Origin: Oscillospiraceae bacterium
Lineage (GTDB): Bacteria > Bacillota > Clostridia > Saccharofermentanales > Saccharofermentanaceae
Assembly (NCBI GenBank): GCA_902775565.1
Contig: CACYMP010000014.1
Coordinates: forward strand, 1-53,205
Direction: 5' to 3'
DNA: 53,205 bases
In this document: piece after piece, positions 42,746-51,090 of the stretch
How the letters are laid out: the number at the start of each line of letters is the position of its first letter
Position numbering within the stretch: position 1 is the stretch's first letter
Notes under the pieces: model-generated
Database searches by the model: none
Told to the model about the DNA's origin: nothing
The model's input: only the letters and a program-made list of their open reading frames with translations
Made by a program: the position numbers and the translations under genes

Positions 42746-43066
42746 TCACTTCTTTTTCTTGGGCTTCGGAGAAGGAAGCTCAGGATACATCGCATCGAAA
42801 AGGTCTCTTAAGAATTCCCTGTTATCGACTTCGTCCACCAGGATCATTTCCTTGGCACCCTCATAAGGAAGCTCAAGTTCCGCGCCGGGCATGAGATTAC
42901 GCGCGGCCTTCGTATCCTTCACGAGGAAGCGGTCATCGTAGATGCCGCCGATCACTTTACCGCGGTAGTAGATAATGTATTCGCTCATCATGGCGCGGTA
43001 AGAAACGTCGTCAAGAAGCGACAGCTGATCCATTATGAATGCCAGATAATCTTTGCTCGATGCCAT
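42746..43066 (-). CDS. TfoX N-terminal domain-like protein
   Basis: The 106-residue protein matches the TfoX N-terminal domain, with SLLDDVSYRAMMSEYIIYYRGKVIGGIYDDRFLVKDT (given in parts: residues about 15-50), and ends in a basic KPKKKK tail. In proteobacteria TfoX controls competence; in Bacillota these short proteins have no settled role. I choose the ATG at 43066, six bases after GTGAGGGT, over the GTG five codons earlier. It sits in a run of acetyltransferase genes. Confidence 0.82.
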   Translation of the reverse strand: MASSKDYLAFIMDQLSLLDDVSYRAMMSEYIIYYRGKVIGGIYDDRFLVKDTKAARNLMPGAELELPYEGAKEMILVDEVDNREFLRDLFDAMYPELPSPKPKKKK

Positions 43067-43077
43067 ATCAGTGACCC

Positions 43078-43560
43078 TCACAATTTCTTTTCCATATACC
43101 CGGCCGTGAAAGAGAAGAAATCAAACTTTTTCGTGCAGGTATGGGTAAATCCGTGATCCTCATACCATTTGCGAAGCACCTTGTTCTCTTCAACGATCGA
43201 AAGCTTCATAACGGTGCAGCCGAGTTCTTTTGCACGTGCCTGCGCGTCGTTCAGCAGAGCCTCCCCGATCCCGCTGTGCCTGTACTCAGGCAGAACGCAA
43301 AGGCTTCCCAGTTCGCACTCGCCTTCTGAAGGCAGAGCAAGGTTATAGTACCCCGCCATCTTACCGCCTTCGAAATACCCGTACATCGGGCGGTGCTGCT
43401 CATCCATCCAGAAAAGCACCTTTGCCTCATTAGTTGCAAAAGCGGTAAAAAGCGGCGAGTTTTCAGGCGTGATATCGAACTCTTCAGCAACCGTTAGAAA
43501 GCTTGTACGTATTACGTTTACGCATTCGGGAATATCTTCTTTTGTAATTGCTCTGATCAT
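43078..43560 (-). CDS. GNAT family N-acetyltransferase
   Basis: The 160-residue protein has the motif YRHSGIGEALLNDAQ for acetyl-CoA binding and NKVLRKWYEDHGF near the end. It is a single-domain GNAT of unknown substrate. The ATG at 43560 follows the zinc-ribbon stop by one base and is preferred to a longer frame that reaches 51 bases into that gene. Confidence 0.85.
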   Translation of the reverse strand: MIRAITKEDIPECVNVIRTSFLTVAEEFDITPENSPLFTAFATNEAKVLFWMDEQHRPMYGYFEGGKMAGYYNLALPSEGECELGSLCVLPEYRHSGIGEALLNDAQARAKELGCTVMKLSIVEENKVLRKWYEDHGFTHTCTKKFDFFSFTAGYMEKKL

Positions 43561-43561
43561 G

Positions 43562-44560
43562 TTATTTAATCCCGTATAATCCCAGGATAAACTGCGCGGA
43601 CTTCTTCGCAAATGTACCGAAAGACTTAGGCCACTGGCCGTCGATCTTTCCGGTCTGTCCGTTGATTACTATCGTGTAGAGCTTGTTGTCGTAGAAGAAT
43701 GAGTTGATCCACACCGGCACGATGAGATATTTGTACTGGAGATTGTAGTACTCCGTAGCCATCTGGATACCCATGAGATACTTGGACTCGACCTGCTTGT
43801 TCGCCTGATTCTTAAGATAGAAATCCATCTCGCTGCCTATCCCGTTCCACGCTTCCGCCAAACCGATGGAATAGTGCTCGCAGGGGAATCCCGCGAGAGC
43901 ATCCGGCGTGTAAGGCTTTGCCTCACTCGTTCTGTAATCTTTGATGACATTCAAAAGGAGCTTGTCCGAAGCAAGCTGTTTGCTTGCAACGACAGGGAAA
44001 TCATCGACCTGATGCTGGAATCTTCCGCTCTTGAAAAGAGTTCTGTTGTTCTCGTTGTAATGCCCCGTAAAGCGGTTGATCGTGAGTACGTCAAACGTAA
44101 AGAGAGGAACATAGATACCGTAGAATTTGTTGAGCTGCGCGTCACGCGCAAGGAGCTCGGGTGCAAGGAACCTGTCCTTGATCCAGTCCTTAAAAATAAA
44201 GAGCGCACGGTTTTCCGTGATCTTAAAAGGAATTACTCCGTTAGGAGCCATGATGTCCTGTGCCGGGTCACCGGCCTCAACTGTGGTGGAGCCGCAGAAA
44301 GGACAAAGACCTGAGAGCTGTAGCTTGTTCTGGATGGTCTGTGCGCCGCACTGCCTGCATGTTACGACCTTGGCTTCCATGCCCCAGTCGTGGCTCGCGG
44401 TGTGCTGTGCCTTAAGGAAATCCATCTCCTCAACAGGGATATTAGATACGAGTTCCGGAATGACTTCTCTATGTCCGCAGGACTGGCAGACCAGGTCGTT
44501 GAACCCGGGATTAAAAAGCATTGTGCCGCCGCAGGACGGACATTTCTTAGTATGTTCCAT
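43562..44560 (-). CDS. Zinc-ribbon (TFIIB-type) protein, paralogue of 33199-34380
   Basis: The 332-residue protein has two zinc ribbons: CPSCG then CQSCG in the first 35 residues, and CRQCG then CPFCG at about 70-92. The following domain shares IPFKITENRALFIFKDW and YVPLFTFDV with its paralogue, and both have the VNGQTGK(I/V) segment near the end. It lacks the Gln/Pro linker and has no clear membrane helix. The role is unknown. It is the first gene of a six-gene unit reaching 36834. Confidence 0.8.
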   Translation of the reverse strand: MEHTKKCPSCGGTMLFNPGFNDLVCQSCGHREVIPELVSNIPVEEMDFLKAQHTASHDWGMEAKVVTCRQCGAQTIQNKLQLSGLCPFCGSTTVEAGDPAQDIMAPNGVIPFKITENRALFIFKDWIKDRFLAPELLARDAQLNKFYGIYVPLFTFDVLTINRFTGHYNENNRTLFKSGRFQHQVDDFPVVASKQLASDKLLLNVIKDYRTSEAKPYTPDALAGFPCEHYSIGLAEAWNGIGSEMDFYLKNQANKQVESKYLMGIQMATEYYNLQYKYLIVPVWINSFFYDNKLYTIVINGQTGKIDGQWPKSFGTFAKKSAQFILGLYGIK

Positions 44561-44607
44561 GTCAATAACCTCTAAAGCAAATTTCCGTACCGTCGTAACA
44601 GAACCCT

Positions 44608-44616
44608 ATTATACCA
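44608..44616 (-). promoter_or_regulatory. Extended -10 promoter of the zinc-ribbon/GNAT/LTA-synthase-like unit
   Basis: On the minus strand TGGTATAAT is a perfect extended -10 box. The -35 region is poor, as is usual for this promoter type. It lies about 48 bases before the ATG at 44560. Confidence 0.55.
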
Positions 44617-44636
44617 ATAGCCAGGACAGTTTTTGA

Positions 44637-45122
44637 CTATTCTTTCTCTATCTCCATGAAGATATCGACATCGGTGCGCTTGAACTCTTTGAATCCGCAC
44701 TTCTCATACACGTGTTTTGCACGCTCATTATCTGCATAGACAATAAGGTAGATCCTCTTTAATCCGAGCTCGTTAAAGCCGTATTCCACGGACCTTTTAA
44801 GTGCTTCGGTGCCGTAGCCTCTGTCCTGCATCTTCGCAGTCAGGACTATGCCCCATTCCGCCTCATCGAAAACGCGGTTGAAGAATTCGATATTACCGAT
44901 GAATTCATTGGTGCCCTTTTCGAGCATCGAAAACATTGTCGCGTTGTTGTCCATCTTGTCCTTGATGTAATCGATCTCGTCCTGCTCGGAATACGGTTCA
45001 CGCCTTTCGCCGATAAAGCGCGCGACGTTCTCGATGTCGTTGACCATCTCAAGATACTGAGGCACCAGATCAAAAGACGGTCTTACATAAACTATATTTT
45101 CAGATTCGAATATTATTTCCAT
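44637..45122 (-). CDS. GNAT acetyltransferase, RimJ/RimL type
   Basis: The 161-residue protein has the RimJ/RimL-like layout, with FIGNIEFFNRVFDEAEWGIVLTAK, the QDRGYGTEALKRSVEYGF acetyl-CoA motif and NERAKHVYEKCGFKE at the end. It may acetylate a protein N-terminus or a small molecule. It is the last gene of the unit starting at 48216 and lies two bases after the phosphoesterase gene. Confidence 0.88.
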   Translation of the reverse strand: MEIIFESENIVYVRPSFDLVPQYLEMVNDIENVARFIGERREPYSEQDEIDYIKDKMDNNATMFSMLEKGTNEFIGNIEFFNRVFDEAEWGIVLTAKMQDRGYGTEALKRSVEYGFNELGLKRIYLIVYADNERAKHVYEKCGFKEFKRTDVDIFMEIEKE

Positions 45123-45124
45123 TT

Positions 45125-45880
45125 TTATCTTGAATAAACTCCCGTAAGGATCTCCTTTTTATATGCTTCTTTATTAGGCATGTCAGCGAAAAGAACCGAC
45201 CTGTCAGCGGCCTCTTGGTTGTCATACGGAATGCTCAGTATATTCATGCTTATAGGGGCAGGTTCAGATGAGCCAAGCTCGCCTTCGATCAGCAATGCAT
45301 GGCATCTCGTAACACCTAAAGAATTGCCTACGCTTCCCGTGTTGATCGCGTAGCCTAAGTCCATCTCGAGGATGTAAGGCATATGACAGTCCGCGCTTAT
45401 GAAGCCGTTATGGAGCTTCCCCTTCGTATCTGTATAGCCGGGACGCATCTCATCCATCGTGAGATAAGGATGGAAATTGGCCGCGATCGGCCTGCCGTGG
45501 AAGAGCCTGAAGTTGATGCCGCTTATCAGGACCTCGTCTTCCTGAGGCAGTGCTTCAAGCCAGGCAAGGCGTTCCTTGCCGAGCTGTTCGGCATAGAAAC
45601 GGTTCATCTTAAGCCATTCGAGGTGTTCTGCATCAATGGCGCTGCTGTCCATCTCGCACAGCTTTCCGGTCTCAACACAACCCAGGTCCCAGTTGCCCGC
45701 GATAAAGTGGTTGCAGTTCTTTCTCACCCAGTCTAAGGTCTTATCGCTTTCGGGGCCCTTGCCGACGGCATCCCCTAAAAACCAGATGTCATCAGGCTTT
45801 ATCTTTTCGATCTCCTTTTCGAGCGCCAGCGTCGCAGGCATGTTCCCGTGAAGATCAGCCAAAAACAATATCTTCTGCAT
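45125..45880 (-). CDS. Metallophosphoesterase
   Basis: The 251-residue calcineurin-type phosphoesterase has the metal motifs FLADLHGN (D-x-H), FLGDAVGKGPE (GD), GNWDLG (GNxD/H) and INTGSVGNS. It is close to the YfcE/MJ0936 group, which act on phosphodiesters or on nucleotides, and the physiological substrate is unknown. It follows a GNAT gene by five bases. Confidence 0.88.
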   Translation of the reverse strand: MQKILFLADLHGNMPATLALEKEIEKIKPDDIWFLGDAVGKGPESDKTLDWVRKNCNHFIAGNWDLGCVETGKLCEMDSSAIDAEHLEWLKMNRFYAEQLGKERLAWLEALPQEDEVLISGINFRLFHGRPIAANFHPYLTMDEMRPGYTDTKGKLHNGFISADCHMPYILEMDLGYAINTGSVGNSLGVTRCHALLIEGELGSSEPAPISMNILSIPYDNQEAADRSVLFADMPNKEAYKKEILTGVYSR

Positions 45881-45885
45881 TCTTG

Positions 45886-46341
45886 TTATTCCTTTACGCT
45901 TTTATATAAGCTTACGTGCTTTGTAAGATCAGAAAATCCGTTCTTCAGATAGAACCTGTACGAGGGCATGTCGTTATCCGTCTGAAGAAATATACCGGCT
46001 AATCCCTTTGTCCTGATATCACTTTCTATAAGATCCAGAAAATGAGAGCCGATCCCCTGTCCCTGGACAGCGGGATCAACACAGAATTCCTCGATGTTGT
46101 AGTTCGTTCCTTCCCACCAATGGCGCACCGTTCCCAGTGATACAGCAACGAGCTTGCCTTCGTTCTTAAGTCCGTAGTTCAGGTCTTTGAAATCCCCTGA
46201 GACGTCCTTCAGGTATTCACGGAGCTGAGCCGTGTCGCTCCAGTCATCGTTCCAGGGTTCGCCTTTAAAAGCGCTCCTGTAAAGCTTAGCGATCTCATCC
46301 AGATATGACTCGTCAATCTCAAAAAACTCTTCGATGACCAT
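45886..46341 (-). CDS. GNAT family N-acetyltransferase
   Basis: A 151-residue single-domain GNAT with VQGQGIGSHFLDLIE for acetyl-CoA binding and MPSYRFYLKNGF near the end. The N-terminal block YRSAFKGEPWNDDW recalls aminoglycoside 6'-acetyltransferase-like GNATs, but this alone does not show drug modification. It lies three bases after the aldo/keto reductase gene. Confidence 0.86.
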   Translation of the reverse strand: MVIEEFFEIDESYLDEIAKLYRSAFKGEPWNDDWSDTAQLREYLKDVSGDFKDLNYGLKNEGKLVAVSLGTVRHWWEGTNYNIEEFCVDPAVQGQGIGSHFLDLIESDIRTKGLAGIFLQTDNDMPSYRFYLKNGFSDLTKHVSLYKSVKE

Positions 46342-46344
46342 TGA

Positions 46345-47358
46345 TCAGATTTCCTTTCCGGCAAGTATCTCTTTGTAGTCTTTGAGGTTCTTTTTGAGCA
46401 GGTTCGGAATGTCTAATTCATAAGGACATCTCGTCTTGCAGATACCGCAGTCGATGCAGGATTCGATCTTCATCATCTCGTTCTGCCAATGCTCCGTAAG
46501 CCAGTTCTGCGACGGCGCGCGCCTTATCATCTGGCTCATCCTCGCGCACTGGTTGATCGTGATATCGACCGTGCACGGCATGCAATATCCGCATCCTCTG
46601 CAGAACTCTCCCAGGAGCTCCTTGCGGTCGTTTTCGATGAAGTTCCTGATATCGTCAGTCATCTCGATCTCTTTACCGAAAAAGCCCAGCCATTCATCAA
46701 GCTCTGATTCTCTCTGGACGCCCCAGATCGGCAGTGCCGGATACTGGCTCATGAAGGCCATGCACGCTTCAGAGTTAGTAAGCAGTCCGCCCGACAAGCC
46801 CTTCATCGCGATAAATCCCATGCCTGCCTTTGCAGTATCTTCAACGAGCTTGATATCCCTGTCCGATGCCAGATACGAGAACGGGAACTGCAAGGTCTCA
46901 TAAAGGCCGCTCTTAACAATATCCTCGGCTACTCCGATCTTGTGCGCAGTGATGCCGATGTGTCTTATCTTACCCTGCTTCTTGGCTTCCTTCATGCATT
47001 CATAGAGCTCGTCGCCTTCACCGTAACATCTGGCAGCGCAATGGAGCTGGTAGATGTCCAGATAATCAGTCTTAAGCAATGTCAGAGATGTCTCGAGGTC
47101 GCTCCAGAATTTCTCTTTCGTGGTGGCCATAGTCTTCGATGAGATATAGACTTTGTCTCTCATCCCCTCGAAAGCGATGCCGACCTTTTCCTCGCTGTCG
47201 GTATATGCTCTCGCGGTATCGAAAAACCTCATCCCTCCGTCGTATGCTCTGCGAAGGAGATGTGCCGCTTCTTCAGTGCTTACCCTCTGTATCGGCAGCG
47301 CGCCGAAAGCATTCTGGGGAACGGTTATTCCGGTCTTGCCCAGTGTATATTCTTTCAT
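46345..47358 (-). CDS. Aldo/keto reductase with C-terminal ferredoxin-type cysteines
   Basis: The 337-residue protein has the aldo/keto reductase tetrad (D and Y in MRFFDTARAYTDSE, K in ISSKTMAT, H in YQLHCAAR) and a C-terminal cysteine-rich region, CRGCGYCMPC and CIDCGICKTRCP. It is a shorter relative of the protein at 23601-24791. The ATG at 47358 has GGGGG seven bases upstream; the ATG two codons earlier is too close to it. It lies 15 bases after the SDR gene, so the two reductases are probably co-transcribed. Confidence 0.88.
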   Translation of the reverse strand: MKEYTLGKTGITVPQNAFGALPIQRVSTEEAAHLLRRAYDGGMRFFDTARAYTDSEEKVGIAFEGMRDKVYISSKTMATTKEKFWSDLETSLTLLKTDYLDIYQLHCAARCYGEGDELYECMKEAKKQGKIRHIGITAHKIGVAEDIVKSGLYETLQFPFSYLASDRDIKLVEDTAKAGMGFIAMKGLSGGLLTNSEACMAFMSQYPALPIWGVQRESELDEWLGFFGKEIEMTDDIRNFIENDRKELLGEFCRGCGYCMPCTVDITINQCARMSQMIRRAPSQNWLTEHWQNEMMKIESCIDCGICKTRCPYELDIPNLLKKNLKDYKEILAGKEI

Positions 47359-47373
47359 GTTCATTCCCCCTTT

Positions 47374-48216
47374 TTACGTTTTATTGTTAATCAGTTTTTC
47401 GCTGAATTCAAACAGTTCTTTTGCCAGCTCCATATCCTTGGACCGCTTGGATGACTTTGCGATCTTACATTTATAGAAATACTCTCCGCTGACATCCGCC
47501 ACCGAATCATCTGTGGCAAGAAATACCGCAGTCCGCGCGCCCTGTTCGGGCGTCTGAAAGAACGGCTTCAGAAGTCCCGTCACCGTCTTTCCGAATCCCG
47601 TCTCGCGGTCTATTCCTATGTTGGTCGCGACAGCTCCCGGATGGCAGCAGTTAACGGTTATTCCTTTGTCCTTAAGCCGCCTTGCGAGTTCTCTCGTGAA
47701 AAGGACGTTTGCAAGCTTGCTCTGCGAATAAGCCTTGATAACATTGAATCCCCTGTGAAGGTTGATGTCGTCGAAATGGATCTTTCCCGTCTTGTGCGCA
47801 CCTGACGCAACTACGACTATCCTTGCTCCTTTTCCCATAAGATCAAGAAGGCTCGTTGTAAGAAGAAAATGCCCGATGTGGTTTATGCCGAACTGACGCT
47901 CTAATCCTTCTTTTGTTTCCTGTCTGTCGAGCGAGATAAAGCCCGCGTTGTTCACCAGGATATCGATGTGAGAATATGATTCCCTGACCTTCGAAACGAA
48001 TGATCTTACCGAATCGTAACCACCGAGATCGCAGAGTATCAGATCAAGATCGCGTGGCTTTTCGGAATTCAGTCTTTCAAGAGCTTCCCTGCCCCTTTTC
48101 TTACTCCTGCACAGCATTATGACCCTTGCGCCCATATCGCTCAAAGCTCTCACGGTCGCCATTCCCATACCGGAATTAGCTCCGGTCACAATCGCTGTCT
48201 TACCCTGCAGTCTCAT
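47374..48216 (-). CDS. Short-chain dehydrogenase/reductase (retinol dehydrogenase-like)
   Basis: The 280-residue SDR has the NAD(P) motif TGANSGMG (11-18), NNAG (about 89-92), catalytic Ser in VVVASGAH and YSQSK (Y-x3-K). It resembles retinol dehydrogenase and WWOX-type enzymes, which prefer NADP, and the R in LCRSKKRG fits that. The substrate is unknown. It is the first gene of the unit running down to 44637. Confidence 0.88.
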   Translation of the reverse strand: MRLQGKTAIVTGANSGMGMATVRALSDMGARVIMLCRSKKRGREALERLNSEKPRDLDLILCDLGGYDSVRSFVSKVRESYSHIDILVNNAGFISLDRQETKEGLERQFGINHIGHFLLTTSLLDLMGKGARIVVVASGAHKTGKIHFDDINLHRGFNVIKAYSQSKLANVLFTRELARRLKDKGITVNCCHPGAVATNIGIDRETGFGKTVTGLLKPFFQTPEQGARTAVFLATDDSVADVSGEYFYKCKIAKSSKRSKDMELAKELFEFSEKLINNKT

Positions 48217-48258
48217 ACTTTCTTATATTAACATGCAGAAGTAAGCTTTCGGGAAGGA

Positions 48259-49218
48259 TCAGATAATGTAGAACCACTCGTCTCCCTGTTTGACTTCTTC
48301 GCTCTTTACCTTGTTGCCTTCGGTCTTATATTCGTTCTCAAAGATCTTCGTGCTGACCTTGGAATTAGGCTTGATCGAAGCCGTGATGAACGAGTTGCCT
48401 CCGATAACGGAATTCTCTCCGATAACGGTCTCACCGCCCAGAATGGATGCATTTGCGTAGATGGTTACGTTATCGCATATAGTCGGATGACGCTTCTTGC
48501 CGGAAAGCCTCTGGCCGCCTCTTGTCGAGAGCGCGCCAATGGTGACACCCTGATATATCTTAACGTTCTTGCCGATGATGGACGTCTCGCCGACAACGAT
48601 ACCCGTGCCGTGGTCGATGAAGAAATGCTTGTCGATCGTAGCACCCGGATGGATGTCGATACCCGTAAGCGAATGCGCGTACTCGGTCATGAGCCTGGGC
48701 AGCACGGGCACTTTCTCAACATAGAGCTCATGAGCCATACGGTATACGGTGATGGCATAAAGCCCCGGGAAAGCGAGGATGATCTCTTCATAATTGTCTG
48801 CAGAAGGATCGCCTTCAAAAGTCGCCATGAGGTCTGTCTCCAGGTATTCGCGGATCTTCGGGATCCTGTCAAAGAACGTCTTTACGATGCGGAAGCTCTC
48901 CTCATCCTTCTCTTCATCTGAAAGAGCGCTCTTCTCCTTTGAATAATCGAGCGCCAACCTGACCTGCTTGTTCAGATGATAGAACGTGTCCTCGATGATC
49001 ACCGCGAAGCTGTTTTTCGGGTTATAGATCTTATATGTCCTGTCCCTGAAATACCCGGGATAAACGATCTGGAACAGGTTGTTTACGAGCTCCTGGACCT
49101 CGGACTTGTCAGGCTTGTTATAGATGTTTATCTCATCGATTATCTTGCCGCCGTTATAGTCTTCGAAAATGTTTGCTACTATCTTTCCTACTACTTCCTG
49201 ATCGATCTGCTTAGTCAT
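48259..49218 (-). CDS. cysE: Serine O-acetyltransferase (EpsC/CysE type)
   Basis: The 319-residue protein has a helical N-terminal domain (about 1-175) and a left-handed beta-helix acetyltransferase domain (about 180-300). Key residues are in IDIHPGATI and FIDHGTGIVVGE, the two histidine blocks of serine acetyltransferases, with the hexapeptide repeats NVKIYQGVTIG, NVTIYANASILGG and NSVIGGNSFI. It makes O-acetylserine, the acceptor that MccA uses. The long N-terminus is that of the EpsC group. AAGGGGAACCCC precedes the start. Its own Cys-codon leader lies upstream at 49254-49463. Confidence 0.93.
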   Translation of the reverse strand: MTKQIDQEVVGKIVANIFEDYNGGKIIDEINIYNKPDKSEVQELVNNLFQIVYPGYFRDRTYKIYNPKNSFAVIIEDTFYHLNKQVRLALDYSKEKSALSDEEKDEESFRIVKTFFDRIPKIREYLETDLMATFEGDPSADNYEEIILAFPGLYAITVYRMAHELYVEKVPVLPRLMTEYAHSLTGIDIHPGATIDKHFFIDHGTGIVVGETSIIGKNVKIYQGVTIGALSTRGGQRLSGKKRHPTICDNVTIYANASILGGETVIGENSVIGGNSFITASIKPNSKVSTKIFENEYKTEGNKVKSEEVKQGDEWFYII

Positions 49219-49253
49219 GGGGTTCCCCTTTCTTATCAGCTGTGCTTTTCGCG

Positions 49254-49286
49254 AAAAAAGCCCGGAGGCATCTGTCTTCCGGGCTT
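49254..49286 (-). terminator. Leader terminator (attenuator) before cysE
   Basis: On the minus strand a 9-bp hairpin (AAGCCCGGA with TCCGGGCTT, 49278-49286 with 49258-49266) runs into TTTTTT. It lies between the Cys-codon leader ORF and cysE. A 7-base segment of the leader (49343-49349) is complementary to bases just upstream of the hairpin (49288-49294); a clean antiterminator that breaks the stem is less obvious than in the other two leaders. Confidence 0.85.
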
Positions 49287-49323
49287 ATCTTATGCTTATA
49301 TCTCTTGGCTTCTCATCTGGCAA

Positions 49324-49404
49324 TCAACAATCGAATGCCGTCCATAAGACTTCACCCTCGGACGTACAGATACAACAACAGATTGTATGCTTCTTCGAAA
49401 ACAT
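49324..49404 (-). CDS. Cys-codon leader peptide of cysE (26 aa)
   Basis: A 26-codon ORF with GAGGT before its ATG. The peptide contains ICCCIC (residues 8-13), that is four Cys codons (TGT) within five, and its last codon is also TGT (Cys26 before TGA). The sequence differs from the MCCRM leaders but the principle is the same: a Cys run followed by a terminator. The inferred role is ribosome-mediated attenuation of cysE according to charged tRNA-Cys. Confidence 0.85.
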   Translation of the reverse strand: MFSKKHTICCCICTSEGEVLWTAFDC

Positions 49405-49434
49405 GATTACCTCAAAGTTATTTTTTATACGGCG

Positions 49435-49463
49435 ATTTTATCAACATCAACCAGCTTAGTCAA
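49435..49463 (-). promoter_or_regulatory. Promoter of cysE leader
   Basis: The minus strand has TTGACT (49458-49463), a 17-base spacer and TAAAAT (49435-49440). It starts seven bases after the VOC gene stop. No ACCTA-N9-TAGGT repeat is present here, so this unit seems to lack the repressor layer. Confidence 0.82.
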
Positions 49464-49470
49464 CGGGTGC

Positions 49471-49851
49471 TTATCTCTCACAGAAAAACTCCACCTGTTC
49501 GCCCAACGGACCGAAGCAGAAAGCCATTCTTATGGGGAACTCGGGAACCGACTTTATGACTCTGTCATTTGGTTCTATAAACACTTCATATCCCGCTTCT
49601 TTGACTTTCCGCGCGCATCCGTCAACATCATCCGTAAGGAGCGCGATATGCCTGATCGCGCCTAACTGACGTTCTCCCGGCGCATTGGTGAATATCTCTA
49701 TACAGCCGTTTCCCGTGTCGATCATGAGGCCTTCGGGCCACTGTCTGATTATCTTCATGCCGAGAAGATCAATGTAGAACTCTTTTACCTTGGCGAGCTC
49801 TTCTTCAGTCCCGCATTTCATCGATATGTGATGGATTCCCTTAATAGCCAT
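49471..49851 (-). CDS. VOC-family (glyoxalase-like) protein
   Basis: The 126-residue protein has the paired beta-alpha-beta-beta-beta units of the vicinal oxygen chelate fold. H7/H8 in GIHHISM, E in IEIFT and H in AIRHIAL, and E119 near the end in GEQVEFF, are the likely metal ligands. It could be a lactoylglutathione-lyase-like isomerase or dioxygenase, and the substrate is unknown. It has no obvious operon partner: cysE downstream has its own promoter. Confidence 0.85.
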   Translation of the reverse strand: MAIKGIHHISMKCGTEEELAKVKEFYIDLLGMKIIRQWPEGLMIDTGNGCIEIFTNAPGERQLGAIRHIALLTDDVDGCARKVKEAGYEVFIEPNDRVIKSVPEFPIRMAFCFGPLGEQVEFFCER

Positions 49852-49905
49852 ATCCGTTTTCTCCAGGCATATTTACTTCCAGGACATTTTAACACAGGCG
49901 TTCAA

Positions 49906-49935
49906 TAAAAAAGCCGGAGCTGAACGCCCCGGCTT
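49906..49935 (-). terminator. Terminator of the lysine-rich lipoprotein gene
   Basis: A 7-bp hairpin (AAGCCGG at 49911-49917 with CCGGCTT at 49929-49935) is followed on the minus strand by TTTTTT. It lies 20 bases after the stop of the gene at 49955-50863. Confidence 0.85.
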
Positions 49936-49954
49936 TGAAGTTTATCAGTTTAGA

Positions 49955-50863
49955 TCAGATTTCGAGCCTGTAGCCGCTGTAACGTCTGGCTTCTGTTCTG
50001 AAGTGTGATCCGCTATGTCTATGATTCTTGCTTCTTGATGTGAGTCTTCTCTTTGCAAGTGCTTTTACATACTTCTTCATCTTTGACTCATTTCTCTTCT
50101 TTGCTCTGTCAGAAGCCTTCTGTGCAGCCTTCTTGGATGCTGCTTTTCTTTCAGCCTGCTTCTTTGCGGCTTTCTTAGCTGCAGCAGCCTTCTTCTCAGC
50201 TGCCTTCTTAGCTTCTGCTTCCTTCTTTGCTGTCTCAGCTGCCTTCTGTGCGCCGATCCTTGCGTCAGCCTTCTGGGTAACGCGCTTTACGTACTTCTTG
50301 CCCTGCTCTTCCTTAGCTGCGTTCTGAGCGTCCTGAGCAGCCTTGTTCATGTCTTTTCTGGCATCGGCATTCTTCTGTGCAGCGGTCTTCTTTGCAGCAG
50401 TCTGCTTTGCAGCAGCGATCTTCTCGCCCATGTTCTGATACTTTGTTGCAGCCTTTTCAGCTTCTGCTCTTGCCATTTTTACGATAAGCGCTCTGGGATC
50501 GACGGTAGACTTATTGGATGTCTTCTTGGAAGTCTTGGTGACTGTCTTTGAAGGTGTCTTCTTAGCTGCCTTCTTCGTTGTCTTGAAAGGCGGGATGGCG
50601 ATCTTTTCGCCGTCATCTGTTTCAGCCTGATTGCCTGTAGTATTCTCGTCTGCGAATGCATTCTCGTTTACGAGGATCTTCTGTCCTGCAGGTGCCGTCT
50701 CTTCCTGGGAAGGCTGTGTTTCTGCCTCGGCAGTTGTCTCGATCACTGTTCCTGTGGGAGCGATTGTCGGGTCAATGCGGCGCTGGGCAGCACAACCCGT
50801 TGCAGTAACGCCTGCTGCGAGTACTGCACCTGTTACGATAAGCATCCAAAATTTCTTGTTCAT
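49955..50863 (-). CDS. Exported Lys/Ala-rich protein, paralogue of 675-1409
   Basis: The 302-residue product starts MNKKFWMLIVTGAVLAAGVTATGCAA, a signal peptide (given here in outline: residues 1-23) with Cys24 at the same place as in the gene at 675. An acidic, Thr/Gln-rich stretch (about 30-90) is followed by KKAAKKTPSKTVTKTSKK, which matches the basic repeat of the paralogue. The rest (about 125-280) is an extended lysine/alanine helix-former, likely coiled coil or single helix, and it ends in an Arg/Ser/His-rich tail. GGAGG precedes the start. No function is known; a wall- or polyanion-binding role is inference. Confidence 0.78.
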   Translation of the reverse strand: MNKKFWMLIVTGAVLAAGVTATGCAAQRRIDPTIAPTGTVIETTAEAETQPSQEETAPAGQKILVNENAFADENTTGNQAETDDGEKIAIPPFKTTKKAAKKTPSKTVTKTSKKTSNKSTVDPRALIVKMARAEAEKAATKYQNMGEKIAAAKQTAAKKTAAQKNADARKDMNKAAQDAQNAAKEEQGKKYVKRVTQKADARIGAQKAAETAKKEAEAKKAAEKKAAAAKKAAKKQAERKAASKKAAQKASDRAKKRNESKMKKYVKALAKRRLTSRSKNHRHSGSHFRTEARRYSGYRLEI

Positions 50864-51042
50864 GTTTTTTATCCTCCGTTGTTGTTGCTTTCTGGTTGAT
50901 GGCTTGATTTAATCATCCGCCCTGTTTGAAAACAACGAACAATGTCGGACCTTTATGATGCTTAAGCAACAGCACTGATGTCCAGTGTTGATTAACACCT
51001 GAAAAACCGCATTTTTATCTCGCCTTAAATCCGTTCAAACAA

Positions 51043-51067
51043 AGAAACCGGGTATTAGACCCGGTTT
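51043..51067 (-). terminator. Terminator after the 34-residue membrane protein gene
   Basis: A 9-to-10-bp hairpin (GAAACCGGG with CCCGGTTTC) is followed on the minus strand by TTTGTTTG. It lies 23 bases after the small gene at 51091-51195. From here to 50864 I see no gene, only the upstream region of the lysine-rich protein with a possible weak promoter. Confidence 0.7.
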
Positions 51068-51090
51068 CTCAGTTGCTGTTTTTTTGTTGA

